Made by a program: the position numbers and the translations under genes. Below the pieces are notes generated by a model. It was not told the DNA's origin. It searched no databases and saw only the letters and a program-made list of their open reading frames with translations. This document shows, in pieces, positions 1 through 7,161 of a stretch of DNA of 13,681 nt. Source of the stretch: Kiritimatiellia bacterium (GTDB lineage Bacteria > Verrucomicrobiota > Kiritimatiellia > RFP12 > UBA3636). Location: positions 1 through 13,681 of the forward strand of contig JAEDLN010000039.1 in NCBI GenBank assembly GCA_016295275.1. The letters are read 5' to 3'. Positions within the stretch are counted from its first letter, which is position 1; the number at the start of each line of letters is the position of its first letter.

Positions 1-1
1 C

Positions 2-286
2 GCTGTGATTGATGCGGTTGGCATTGGTCCCGTCTATGATGCGCGCGGGACGAAAGAGGATGCCGCGGATGCGTTGGGGCTGGACGGGTTGCGCAGCATT
101 GTCGAGGTTTGCACGGGGCTTGCGACCGTTGCGATAGGCGGTGTCACGGTCGAGCGTGCCGAGGGGATTTACCGGACGGGCGTCGGCGGCGTTTCGGCCG
201 TTTCGGCCTTTTCGAAATCGGCTGATCCGGCGTCTGTCGCCAGGGCCTTTGCGGCGGCGCGCGAGCGTGCGCGTCTCGTTCGGTAG
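2..286 (+). CDS. thiE: Thiamine-phosphate synthase, 3' part
   Basis: This is the C-terminal part (94 residues) of ThiE, which joins the hydroxymethylpyrimidine diphosphate and thiazole phosphate halves to make thiamine phosphate in the cytoplasm. The gene enters from the left edge, and the GTG at position 5 is an internal Val codon rather than a start. Visible family marks are the phosphate-binding strand GIGPVYDARGTKEDA near the window edge, then the strand VAIGGV, then GVGGVSAVSAFSKSADP, the late strand and helix of the TIM barrel that hold the phosphates. The usual GADG/VAVVSA wording is slightly altered to GVGG/VSAVSA. Full ThiE proteins are about 210 residues, so somewhat less than half is present. 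The TAG stop lies 13 bases before znuA, which suggests one transcript. The family call is firm; activity cannot be judged from the fragment. Confidence 0.9.
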   Translation, partial: AVIDAVGIGPVYDARGTKEDAADALGLDGLRSIVEVCTGLATVAIGGVTVERAEGIYRTGVGGVSAVSAFSKSADPASVARAFAAARERARLVR

Positions 287-291
287 AAGGA
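285..291 (+). promoter_or_regulatory. Shine-Dalgarno site of the znuA-like gene
   Basis: AGAAGGA lies 8 bases before the ATG at 300 and overlaps the thiE stop codon. It is the only clear Shine-Dalgarno sequence in the window. It decides the start of the metal-binding protein in favour of 300 over the out-of-frame ATG at 292 and over the open frame that runs back into thiE. Confidence 0.8.
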
Positions 292-299
292 ATGGATCG

Positions 300-1172
300 A
301 TGCGAAGTTCGAAAGCTGTTTTGACCGGGATAGCGTTTTTGTCGGCTTGGTTTGTTGTTTGCCTTCCGCTTGTCCATGCGGGGGATGTGTTGCATCATGC
401 CGCAGCCACCTTACCGCCTGTGGCGGGGCTTGTGGAGACCTTGGGGGCGGGGCGCTGGGATTGTCTTGTTCTGATTGGCGAGGGCCAGAATCCTCATACG
501 TACGAACCGACGCCCCGGCAGTTTGCCCGCGTAAGCGATGTTTCGTTTTTTGCGCACAGCGGGATGTCGTTTGAGCGGGAGTTGTGCGGCCGTTTTTCGG
601 CGATTTACCGGAATGTGAAGACAGTCGCGCTTGGCGGGGAAGACGTTGCGGAGACTGCATCGGATCCTCACGGGCATGACGAACCGCATGTATGGCTGGA
701 TCCGGATTGGCTTGGACATGCGGCGGAGCAGGTGAGCGCGGAGCTAGTGCGATGCGATCCGGCGGGAGCGGACGCGTATGCGCAGGCGCTTTCCGACTAT
801 CGCAAGCGGCTTGCGGATACGGTGGCGTATCTCAAGAGTCGGACATATGCGGGGCGCGCCTTTCTCGTTTGCCATCCGGCGTACAGCGGTTTTGCCGAAG
901 CGACGGGGCTCGTGCAGCTGGCATTGGAGCATGAAGGAAAGGATCCGGGGCCGCGTCATCTAGCTCGGATTCTGGCCCGTTCGCAAGAGTTGGGCGTCCG
1001 TGTTGTGGTCCTTCAATCGAGTGCCGAAGAATCGAAGGTCAAGCCGTTTCTCCGCACCATTGGAAACGTTCGCAAGGTATTTGTCTCTCCGTTAGGCGCA
1101 GATGCGTTGCAAACGTTGCGGACGCTTGCCGATATTCTTTCGGAGGCGCGGACGGACACGGAATCGAAATGA
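300..1172 (+). CDS. znuA: Periplasmic zinc/manganese-binding protein, ZnuA-like
   Basis: A 290-residue solute-binding protein of the cluster A-I (ZnuA/TroA/PsaA) type, which captures Zn2+ or Mn2+ in the periplasm for an ABC importer. Residues 1-27 form a signal peptide (MRSSK, then a hydrophobic core, ending LVHA before GD). There is no lipobox, so a soluble periplasmic form is expected. The metal ligands of the family are seen as H66 in NPHTYEPTP, H130 in PHVWLDP and H192 in CHPAYSGFAEATGL. A short DPHGHDEPH stretch (122-130) resembles a reduced form of the His-rich loop of zinc proteins. The late motif that normally reads DPLG reads SPLG (S263), so the fourth, Asp, ligand is missing. The start is set by AGAAGGA 8 bases upstream. 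The stop overlaps the murJ start (ATGA). No permease or ATPase partner is in the window. Zn versus Mn cannot be decided from sequence, although three His without Asp leans to zinc. Confidence 0.87.
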   Translation: MRSSKAVLTGIAFLSAWFVVCLPLVHAGDVLHHAAATLPPVAGLVETLGAGRWDCLVLIGEGQNPHTYEPTPRQFARVSDVSFFAHSGMSFERELCGRFSAIYRNVKTVALGGEDVAETASDPHGHDEPHVWLDPDWLGHAAEQVSAELVRCDPAGADAYAQALSDYRKRLADTVAYLKSRTYAGRAFLVCHPAYSGFAEATGLVQLALEHEGKDPGPRHLARILARSQELGVRVVVLQSSAEESKVKPFLRTIGNVRKVFVSPLGADALQTLRTLADILSEARTDTESK

Positions 1173-2746
1173 GCAGTCTGCATCGAAATATCTTCAAGGT
1201 TTTTTCCGGCACGATGTTCAGTCGTGTCCTTGGATTTGTGCGGGAGATGCTGCAAGCCCGCTTCATAGGAGCGGGCGTCGAGCAGTCGGCCTTTACGATG
1301 GCGTTTCTGGTGCCGAATCTGTTCCGGCGACTGTTCGGAGAAGGAGCGTTGACGGCGGCGTTTTTGCCGATTTTCAAGGAAGAAGTCGAACAGAAGCGTT
1401 GGAAGGAAGCCCAGCGACTTGCGAATGCGGTATTTGGGATTGTCGCGTTGGTTCTCGGCGTTTTCGTGCTACTTGGATTTTTGGCGATTGGCGGCGTTTT
1501 CGCATTTTGGGACGTATCGGAACGCATTTCCGATACGCTTCGGCTCATTCTCACGATGTTGCCGTATGCGCTCTTCATTTGCGGAGCGGCCTATGGCATG
1601 GGGATTTTGAATGCGCTGAATCACTGGAAAGCGGCGGCCTTCACCCCCTGTCTGCTCAACATCGTTTGGATTGCCGCGCTTTGCGGGATGGCCTTTTGGC
1701 CGGATCTTCCGGTTCGGAGCCGCGTGTTTTTATTGGGATTTGCCATTTTGGCGGCCGGAATTCTCCAGTTGACGTTTGTGCTTCTGCGAGTACGCGCCAC
1801 CAAAAAAGCGGATGGAACCGGGATTGTTTTGCGCCCCTCGTTCCTGGGATGGGGAGACGGGGCGACCAAGCGGGTGGTGAGCAAGACGCTCCAAGGAGCG
1901 ATTGGAGCGGGCGCCGTTCAGATTTGCACGGCAATCGACCAATTGCTGGCGCAAGCGGCAACGCCGTGGGCGGCGGGCGTCATTGCGTTTGCCGATCGGC
2001 TGATGGAGTTGCCTTTGGGGCTGTTTGCCGTTTCGTTTACAACGGTTTTGTTGCCGACGCTCAGCGGCGCATTCGGGCGCCATGCGATCGAGGAGGCGCG
2101 GGAAACGTTCATGCGGGCGTTTGTCGGTTTGGTGAAGATCCTATTGCCGGCGGCGGTTGGCATTGCGCTCTTGGCGGAAGACCTTACGCGGGCGGTCTAC
2201 GAAGGCCATTTGTTTGACGAGACGGCGACCGTGCGTGTTTCGCGTGCCTTGCTTTGCTACGCACCCGGAATTTTGTTTATCTCGTTCTCGAAAATCCTGA
2301 CGCAGTGGTTTCATGCGCAGCAGGACATCAAGCGTCCCGTGCAGATCAATCTTGCCATGATTTTCGTGAATCTCCTGCTCAACTGCCTGTCGGTTTTTCT
2401 ATTGCCGGAAGAATGGCGGCATGTCGGCATTGTCGGCAGCACGGTTCTTTGCGCCGCTCTTACGGGGCTTGTGTTGTTTTTGATGGCACGGAGAGATTCG
2501 TCGTTTCCCTCGTTTCGTTCGGCGGCAAGGCCTTTGGGACAAACGATTGCGGCGGCGGGTGCGATGGGAATTGTTCTCGTTGCTGCCGCTCCGCATTTGC
2601 GAGAGGCGGTTCCGTCGTTTTTGCCGAAAGGGATGCTGGGGAACTTTTGGGCGTTAGGTCTTCAAATCGGCTTAGGGGCAAGCGTCTACGGTGCGTTGCT
2701 GGGCGTCTTTTGGCTTATCGACTCGATCAAGCGAAGGCGAAGCTAG
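1169..2746 (+). CDS. murJ: Lipid II flippase MurJ (MviN)
   Basis: A 525-residue member of the MOP exporter superfamily that moves lipid II, the peptidoglycan precursor, from the inner to the outer face of the cytoplasmic membrane. The N-terminus is classic MurJ: MFSRVLGFVRE (16-26), then PNLFRRLFGEGALTAAFLPIF (49-69). The arginines essential in E. coli MurJ have counterparts here: R19, R25, R53/R54, and R277 in FADRLMELPLG. About 14 hydrophobic segments cover the length, ending in a short basic tail (IKRRRS), as in the family. Length is normal (E. coli 511). The ATG overlaps the upstream TGA by four bases (ATGA), so translation is probably coupled; the upstream sequence has only a weak CGGA. 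The TAG stop is shared as a palindrome with the opposing hrpA gene, leaving no room for a terminator. Confidence 0.97.
   Translation: MSSLHRNIFKVFSGTMFSRVLGFVREMLQARFIGAGVEQSAFTMAFLVPNLFRRLFGEGALTAAFLPIFKEEVEQKRWKEAQRLANAVFGIVALVLGVFVLLGFLAIGGVFAFWDVSERISDTLRLILTMLPYALFICGAAYGMGILNALNHWKAAAFTPCLLNIVWIAALCGMAFWPDLPVRSRVFLLGFAILAAGILQLTFVLLRVRATKKADGTGIVLRPSFLGWGDGATKRVVSKTLQGAIGAGAVQICTAIDQLLAQAATPWAAGVIAFADRLMELPLGLFAVSFTTVLLPTLSGAFGRHAIEEARETFMRAFVGLVKILLPAAVGIALLAEDLTRAVYEGHLFDETATVRVSRALLCYAPGILFISFSKILTQWFHAQQDIKRPVQINLAMIFVNLLLNCLSVFLLPEEWRHVGIVGSTVLCAALTGLVLFLMARRDSSFPSFRSAARPLGQTIAAAGAMGIVLVAAAPHLREAVPSFLPKGMLGNFWALGLQIGLGASVYGALLGVFWLIDSIKRRRS
2743..2746. other. Shared palindromic stop codon of murJ and hrpA
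   Basis: The four bases CTAG hold both stop codons: TAG for murJ on the plus strand (2744-2746) and TAG for hrpA on the minus strand (2745-2743). The two genes are convergent and overlap by exactly these four bases. No hairpin with a T-run is seen on either side, so transcription of each gene must run on into the antisense of the other. Confidence 0.95.
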
Positions 2747-5700
2747 CCGTTTGCCGGTTTTTCCGCAGGCGTCGTTGTCGCCTGCAGCCAAAGGCGGTCG
2801 AGGCGTTGTCGCGAGACGGGTTCGGCGGTACCGAGGATTTGCGCGAAAACGGAGACGCGGAATTCCTCGACGAGCCAGCGGTACTGCGCCATCAATTCCG
2901 GGCAGGAAGGCGGAAAATCGAGCGGGCGTGCGATTCGTTCGGCATATCGGTTCCAGCTTTCGCGAACGGGTTGCAGGAGCCGTTTGTCGTCGGTCGGCCG
3001 AAGGCGTGCCCGTTCGAGCCGTTTTCGGATGGCATGGAAGTAGCGCGGATATTCCGCGAGATGGATGGAAGGCGTATCCGCCAGGTAGCGCAGAGGCGTC
3101 AACCAGCCGATTTGTTCCGCCAGATCGGCGGCCGATTCGGGAAGGAGATTGCTTTCCTCGTCGATTGCCGAAAGAAGCTCGGCGGCCTCCTCGTCGATTT
3201 GTTCGCCAAGCGTTCTCAGGTTTCGTGCCAGTTCGCGCATAGCGGAGACGACGGAGGCGGAGAGCTCGATTGGTTTTTCGGGTAGGCAGCGCATAGCGAC
3301 GTGTTCGATGGCGGCACGTTCGACGACCTGTGCGAGAACGGGCGACGCATTTTGCGGCGGGCGCAGATTGCATGCGGCAATGGCGAATGCCGCGGCACCC
3401 GCCGCATGGTGTGCCAAGGCAGCTTTTCGGGTCGGGAACAGCCTTGCAAAGACAGCCGGCGCATAAACGGGGGATTGCCCCTCGTGAACGAGGGCGGGAT
3501 AGGCGAAAAGCGTCATCCGTCCCAAGCGTCCGATCCGGATCCGTTCCGGAAGGACGGGGATACGATCGCCGGGATGCGGGCGATAGGCAATTTCCGAAAA
3601 AACGCGGTTTTGCGCTTGCGGAAAGCGGAAGGAACTCCGCGCAGGAAGGACGCCTGGCGCGAGGCGATCGTATTCCTTGTGAAATTCGAGGATTTCATCA
3701 AGAGAGCGAGAAACGAACAGTTCTTTGCCGCGATTGGATTCGATGCGGAAACGCATTTGGAAAGCGGCGGGCAAGTCGCATTCGTCCCATTGGCCAAGCG
3801 GGAGCGAGAGACCGAATTCGGCGTTCAGCGTCCGGACGAGAGTCGGGAGGAGTTTGCCTTCGGGGGGGAGTTTTTCGAGCACGATCGTTGCCAGGCGTTC
3901 CGTATCGATTCCGCGGCTAGCGGCGTTGCATTGTGCCGCCAATCTGGAAAGCGTGCCGTGCGGAAGCGAACGGAGAAGAAAGAGAATCTTTGCGCGAAGG
4001 GCGCCCGGGACGAGTCGCGAGGCGTCCCAAAGCGTCAGCAGGGGAATTTCTTCGGGGTGCAGCGAGCATGTGATGCCATCGTCCTCGGCGGTCGGTTTGT
4101 GGACATAGGTAAGGGCAAAACGGTGACCGCCGAGAAGGAGCGCGTCGGGGAAGTCGTCGGCGTTTGTTTCGACGGGGGCGACGGATTCGCCGAGATCGAG
4201 GCGAAGGGCATCCTGCTGTTTTTGCGAAGTTATTTTCAGCCAATTCCGGAAGGCGGGAACGTTCACGCAGTCTTGTGGCAGATGGTCGTCGAAGAAGGCG
4301 CAAAACGAATCGGACAGCAGTTCCGGCGAGGAGGTTCGATCCTTGCTGACGGCATTGAAACGAGCGGCGATGAAGTCGTTGTTTTTTTGGACAAGCGGCG
4401 GAATCGGTTTAGGGAATGCTCCGCCGACGAGGCCGTCGCGGATAAAGATATCGCGTGCAAGCGTCGGATTGATCCGTGAGATATCGCACCGGACATTGTC
4501 TTGAATCGTCAGACCGTAGAGGATTGCCTTTCGGAGCGCGCGTGCCGTACCGGCGACGGGGTCCCAGCTTTCGCCGTGATAGGCGTATCGCACGAGATTC
4601 CGTGCCAACGGTTCGATCCAGTCCGGATCGATGCCTGTGACACGGCGGGCGAAGAGTCGGCTTGTTTCCACGCGTTCCGCGCAGACGATCCACTCCGGCG
4701 ATTTTTTTGCTTTGGCGATTGTCGAACCGGGAAAAATCCAGAAACGGGAACCGTTTGCGCCGCGATAGTTCCGTTCTTCCGGATCGAGTTTTCCGATATT
4801 GGCGAGAAGTCCGGAGAGCAAAGCTTTATGGAGACCGATTGTGCCTCCGACGGTCGAATCGAGCGACAAGCATTCCCGGCGCAAGATTTCGCAGATTTGG
4901 CGATGAATGTCTTCCCACTCGCAGAGTTTTCGATAGCTGACGAAATGTTTCGTGCAATCGCGTCGCATAGCGCTACGGGACATGGGAGCATCCGGGTTGT
5001 GGTAATAGCGCCACAGTTTGACGATACTCAGAAAATCGGAGGTTTTGTCACGGAATAGGGCGTGAGCGGCGGCGGCCTCCGTTGTCTTTTCGGCGGGACG
5101 GACCAACGGATCCTCGCATGCGAGAGCGGAAACCACGATGAGAGCCTCTTGCAGGGAGCCTTGGGCGTCTGCCTCGTAGAGCATACGGGAAAGAGCCGGA
5201 TCGAGGGGAAGTTTTACGATCCGGCGACCGAGTTGGGTCAATCGGTAGCGAGCTCCGGCGGCACGGCCGTCTTGTTCTTCGCGGATGGCGCCGATTGCCA
5301 GCAATTCCTTGTATCCTTCGCGGATAGCGGTTGCGGCGGGCGGTTGCAGGAACGGAAAGGTTTCGATATCGCCCAGATGCCAATCCAGCATAGAGAGAAT
5401 GGTCCCGGCGAGGGATGTTCGCCGGATATCCGGTTCCGTCGCGGCGTCCCGCTTTTCGAAATCCTCTTTGGAATAGAGTCGGTAGCAGATTCCGGGGCCC
5501 AAGCGGCCGCATCGTCCTTTCCGCTGTTCGGCGGAGGCTTGCGAAATCGGTTCGATTTGCAGCCGTTTGATATGAGCGCGAGCGCTGTATCGGGAAATGC
5601 GCGCCAGACCGGAGTCGATGACAAAGCGGATACCGGGAATCGTGACCGACGTTTCGGCGACATTCGTGGAGAGGATGACGCGTCTTTTTCCGGGGACGCA

Positions 5701-6510
5701 GATGAAGGCGCGGCGTTGTTCACCGGATGGCAGACTTGCGAGAAGCGGGAGGGCCAGGACATTTGCAAAACCTTGTGCGTCGATGGCTTGCGCACAGGCG
5801 CGGATATCTCTTTCTCCCGGCAAGAACACGAGAATATCGCCCTCGCCGGAAGTTGTCAGGATTTCCTCCAAAACCCGGACGATCGTACCCGAGAGATCGT
5901 CATCGTCGTTGGCGGGCGGGCAATAGCGGACTTCCACGGGAAATGTCCGCCCCGGAATATCCAGCACGGGCGCATTGCCGAAATATTCGGAAAACGAATC
6001 GGTTTCGAGCGTTGCGGAGGAGATGACGGCTTTGAGTTCCGGGCGTCGCGGAAGGATTTTTTTCAGACAACCCAGAATAAAATCGATATTCAGGCTCCGT
6101 TCGTGCGCTTCGTCGACCAGGATCGTCTGGTAGCGGCGAAGGAGCGGATCGTTGCGCAGTTCGGCGAGCAGCACGCCGTCGGTCATGAACTTGATTTTGG
6201 CACCTTGCGGCATGTGTCGTGCAAAGCGATGTTGCCATCCGACAAGGTTTCGGTTTTCCCGCAGTTCGTCGGCCACGCGTTCAGCGACGGTCATGGCTGC
6301 AATCCGTCGCGGCTGCGTGCAAGCGATCATCCCTTTTTCGGCCAATCCGGCAGCCAGGCAGAATTGCGGAAGCTGGGTTGTTTTGCCGGAGCCGGTCGCA
6401 CCGCGAACGATCACCACCTGATGTTCCAGGATGGCTTTTACGATTGCGTCCTTCGAATCGAGAATCGGAAGGTGTGGTTCGGTTGTTTGTCGCGGGTATT
6501 CTTCTGGCAT
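2743..6510 (-). CDS. hrpA: ATP-dependent RNA helicase HrpA (DEAH family)
   Basis: A 1255-residue DEAH-box RNA helicase. In other bacteria HrpA acts on mRNA processing and on rescue of stalled or collided ribosomes. In order: Walker A GATGSGKT (37-44), motif Ia TQPRRIAA, DEAH (133-136), SAT (165-167), the second RecA-like domain with STNVAETSVTIPGIRFVIDSG, and motif VI QRKGRCGR (329-336). Then come the winged-helix/ratchet (HA2) and OB-fold regions and a long C-terminal half of the DUF3418 kind typical of HrpA, with no counterpart in the shorter HrpB. E. coli HrpA is 1300 residues, so this is full length. I chose ATG 6510. The frame runs back to a TTG at 6564, but that would add 18 non-conserved residues and has no ribosome-binding site. 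No clear Shine-Dalgarno precedes 6510 either; the context is TTTCC-ATG. The gene stands alone on its strand between murJ and the HU gene. Confidence 0.97.
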   Translation of the reverse strand: MPEEYPRQTTEPHLPILDSKDAIVKAILEHQVVIVRGATGSGKTTQLPQFCLAAGLAEKGMIACTQPRRIAAMTVAERVADELRENRNLVGWQHRFARHMPQGAKIKFMTDGVLLAELRNDPLLRRYQTILVDEAHERSLNIDFILGCLKKILPRRPELKAVISSATLETDSFSEYFGNAPVLDIPGRTFPVEVRYCPPANDDDDLSGTIVRVLEEILTTSGEGDILVFLPGERDIRACAQAIDAQGFANVLALPLLASLPSGEQRRAFICVPGKRRVILSTNVAETSVTIPGIRFVIDSGLARISRYSARAHIKRLQIEPISQASAEQRKGRCGRLGPGICYRLYSKEDFEKRDAATEPDIRRTSLAGTILSMLDWHLGDIETFPFLQPPAATAIREGYKELLAIGAIREEQDGRAAGARYRLTQLGRRIVKLPLDPALSRMLYEADAQGSLQEALIVVSALACEDPLVRPAEKTTEAAAAHALFRDKTSDFLSIVKLWRYYHNPDAPMSRSAMRRDCTKHFVSYRKLCEWEDIHRQICEILRRECLSLDSTVGGTIGLHKALLSGLLANIGKLDPEERNYRGANGSRFWIFPGSTIAKAKKSPEWIVCAERVETSRLFARRVTGIDPDWIEPLARNLVRYAYHGESWDPVAGTARALRKAILYGLTIQDNVRCDISRINPTLARDIFIRDGLVGGAFPKPIPPLVQKNNDFIAARFNAVSKDRTSSPELLSDSFCAFFDDHLPQDCVNVPAFRNWLKITSQKQQDALRLDLGESVAPVETNADDFPDALLLGGHRFALTYVHKPTAEDDGITCSLHPEEIPLLTLWDASRLVPGALRAKILFLLRSLPHGTLSRLAAQCNAASRGIDTERLATIVLEKLPPEGKLLPTLVRTLNAEFGLSLPLGQWDECDLPAAFQMRFRIESNRGKELFVSRSLDEILEFHKEYDRLAPGVLPARSSFRFPQAQNRVFSEIAYRPHPGDRIPVLPERIRIGRLGRMTLFAYPALVHEGQSPVYAPAVFARLFPTRKAALAHHAAGAAAFAIAACNLRPPQNASPVLAQVVERAAIEHVAMRCLPEKPIELSASVVSAMRELARNLRTLGEQIDEEAAELLSAIDEESNLLPESAADLAEQIGWLTPLRYLADTPSIHLAEYPRYFHAIRKRLERARLRPTDDKRLLQPVRESWNRYAERIARPLDFPPSCPELMAQYRWLVEEFRVSVFAQILGTAEPVSRQRLDRLWLQATTTPAEKPANG

Positions 6511-6535
6511 GGAAATGCGTCTCGGATCGATTGGA

Positions 6536-6564
6536 AGGATAACGAAATAATCGTATCGGAGCAA
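6536..6564 (-). promoter_or_regulatory. Weak candidate promoter for hrpA
   Basis: On the minus strand TTGCTC (6564-6559) and TATCCT (6541-6536) are separated by 17 bases and would start transcription only some 20 bases before the hrpA ATG. The -35 matches only three of six consensus bases and the -10 four of six, so this is a guess based mainly on spacing and position. No better pair was found in the divergent region on this strand. Confidence 0.22.
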
Positions 6565-6690
6565 GTGCGGGACGCGTTGATTTTTGGTATTCTTTCCCCT
6601 GTTTCGGGGAAGTATTGCCGCGGATGCGGCGAGAATGCTTCCTCTTTTGGCGCAAATCGTTATTCTTTGCTTTCTTTCTATTTTTTCATA

Positions 6691-6719
6691 TTGTCAAAGA
6701 AATCCGATTACGCTATAAA
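6691..6719 (+). promoter_or_regulatory. Sigma70-type promoter of the HU gene
   Basis: TTGTCA (6691-6696) and TATAAA (6714-6719) are separated by exactly 17 bases; each matches five of six consensus bases. The region just upstream is strongly A/T-rich (TTTTTTCATA), unlike the GC-rich genes around it, and could help RNA polymerase binding. The expected start of transcription is near 6726, giving a leader of about 60 bases. This is the best promoter in the window and fits an abundant nucleoid protein. Confidence 0.75.
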
Positions 6720-6725
6720 TCTGCG

Positions 6726-6786
6726 TCAACGTATACCTTTTTTCTTCTTTCACATTCTTTCCAAACTCCAAGCGAATTCAGTTTCC
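6726..6786 (+). promoter_or_regulatory. Pyrimidine-rich leader without Shine-Dalgarno
   Basis: The inferred untranslated leader of the HU mRNA is dominated by C and T (CCTTTTTTCTTCTTTCAC, 6735-6752, then ATTCTTTCC) and has no GGAG-like sequence before the ATG, which sits in the context GTTTCC-ATG. Pyrimidine-rich leaders of this kind can be bound by ribosomal protein S1; that role here is inference. The leader limits depend on the promoter call. Confidence 0.5.
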
Positions 6787-7086
6787 ATGGCTACAAATTA
6801 TCCTAGGACGAAGGTTCAGATTATTCGTGCGTTAAGCGATCGGACAAATCTTCCGCAAGTTCAAGTTGCAAAAGTGTTGTCTTCTTTGGCCGACCTTGCC
6901 TATGAAGGAGCCAAGGACAAGCATGGATTCAATCTTCCGCGCATTGGAAAGCTTGTTCTCGTTCACAACAGAAAGCGGAATGGCGTCAATCCGCGGACCG
7001 GCGAGAAAATCACGATTCCCGCCAAGGTTACCGTAAAGTTCCGAGTTTCCAAGATTGCCATCAATTCCGTTCTCGAGAAGCTCTAA
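6787..7086 (+). CDS. hup: HU/IHF-family DNA-binding protein
   Basis: A 99-residue histone-like protein, which as a dimer bends and compacts DNA in the nucleoid. The family pattern is clear: an N-terminal two-helix part (TKVQIIRALSDRTNLP..VAKVLSSLADL), the GFNLPRIGKLVLV strand pair, and the beta-arm tip NPRTGEKITIP (68-78), ending in the VKFRVSKIAINSV helix. It is slightly longer than E. coli HU (90 residues), mostly at the N-terminus (MATNYPR). The intercalating proline P69 is kept, but the RNP of the arm reads VNP (V67). The ATG at 6787 is chosen because the frame, although open far upstream, is antisense to hrpA there and shows no HU sequence before MATNY. The gene is a single transcription unit, with its own promoter at 6691 and a strong terminator at 7111. 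HU and IHF subunits cannot be told apart from sequence alone. Confidence 0.95.
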   Translation: MATNYPRTKVQIIRALSDRTNLPQVQVAKVLSSLADLAYEGAKDKHGFNLPRIGKLVLVHNRKRNGVNPRTGEKITIPAKVTVKFRVSKIAINSVLEKL

Positions 7087-7110
7087 TCTTTCTGCGGGCA
7101 ATGCGTTGAC

Positions 7111-7149
7111 AAAAGAATCCACGGGCGTTTGCCCGTGGATTCTTTTTTT
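7111..7149 (+). terminator. Strong intrinsic terminator, shared by convergent units
   Basis: A perfect 16-bp inverted repeat: AAAAGAATCCACGGGC (7111-7126), loop GTTT, and its complement (7131-7146), running into a T-tract (7143-7149). It lies 25 bases after the HU stop and is a textbook terminator for that gene. On the minus strand the same hairpin lies 15 bases after the stop of the YejEF gene, but the T-run there is only four bases and belongs to the stem. It probably ends both transcripts, more efficiently on the plus strand. Confidence 0.93.
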
Positions 7150-7161
7150 GTGGAGGGGCAA

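Noticed and set aside
141..299. Upstream extension of the ZnuA-like frame into thiE
   Set aside because: It would put about 50 Arg-rich residues before a good signal peptide. The AGAAGGA site and ATG at 300 are clearly better.
2254..4479. Other long plus-strand frames over the murJ end and hrpA
   Set aside because: They overlap strongly conserved MurJ and HrpA coding sequence in other frames and have no ribosome-binding site or recognisable domains.
6511..6564. TTG start at 6564 for hrpA
   Set aside because: No ribosome-binding site, non-conserved extra residues, and overlap with the only candidate promoter; ATG 6510 is preferred.
6594..6611. Small inverted repeat TTCCCC/GGGGAA in the divergent region
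   Set aside because: The stem is only six bases, with no T-run on either strand; not a credible terminator or defined operator.
5062..6786. Long open plus-strand frame leading into the HU gene
   Set aside because: It is antisense to conserved hrpA motifs, shows no family sequence, and HU homology begins exactly at the ATG at 6787 behind a good promoter.
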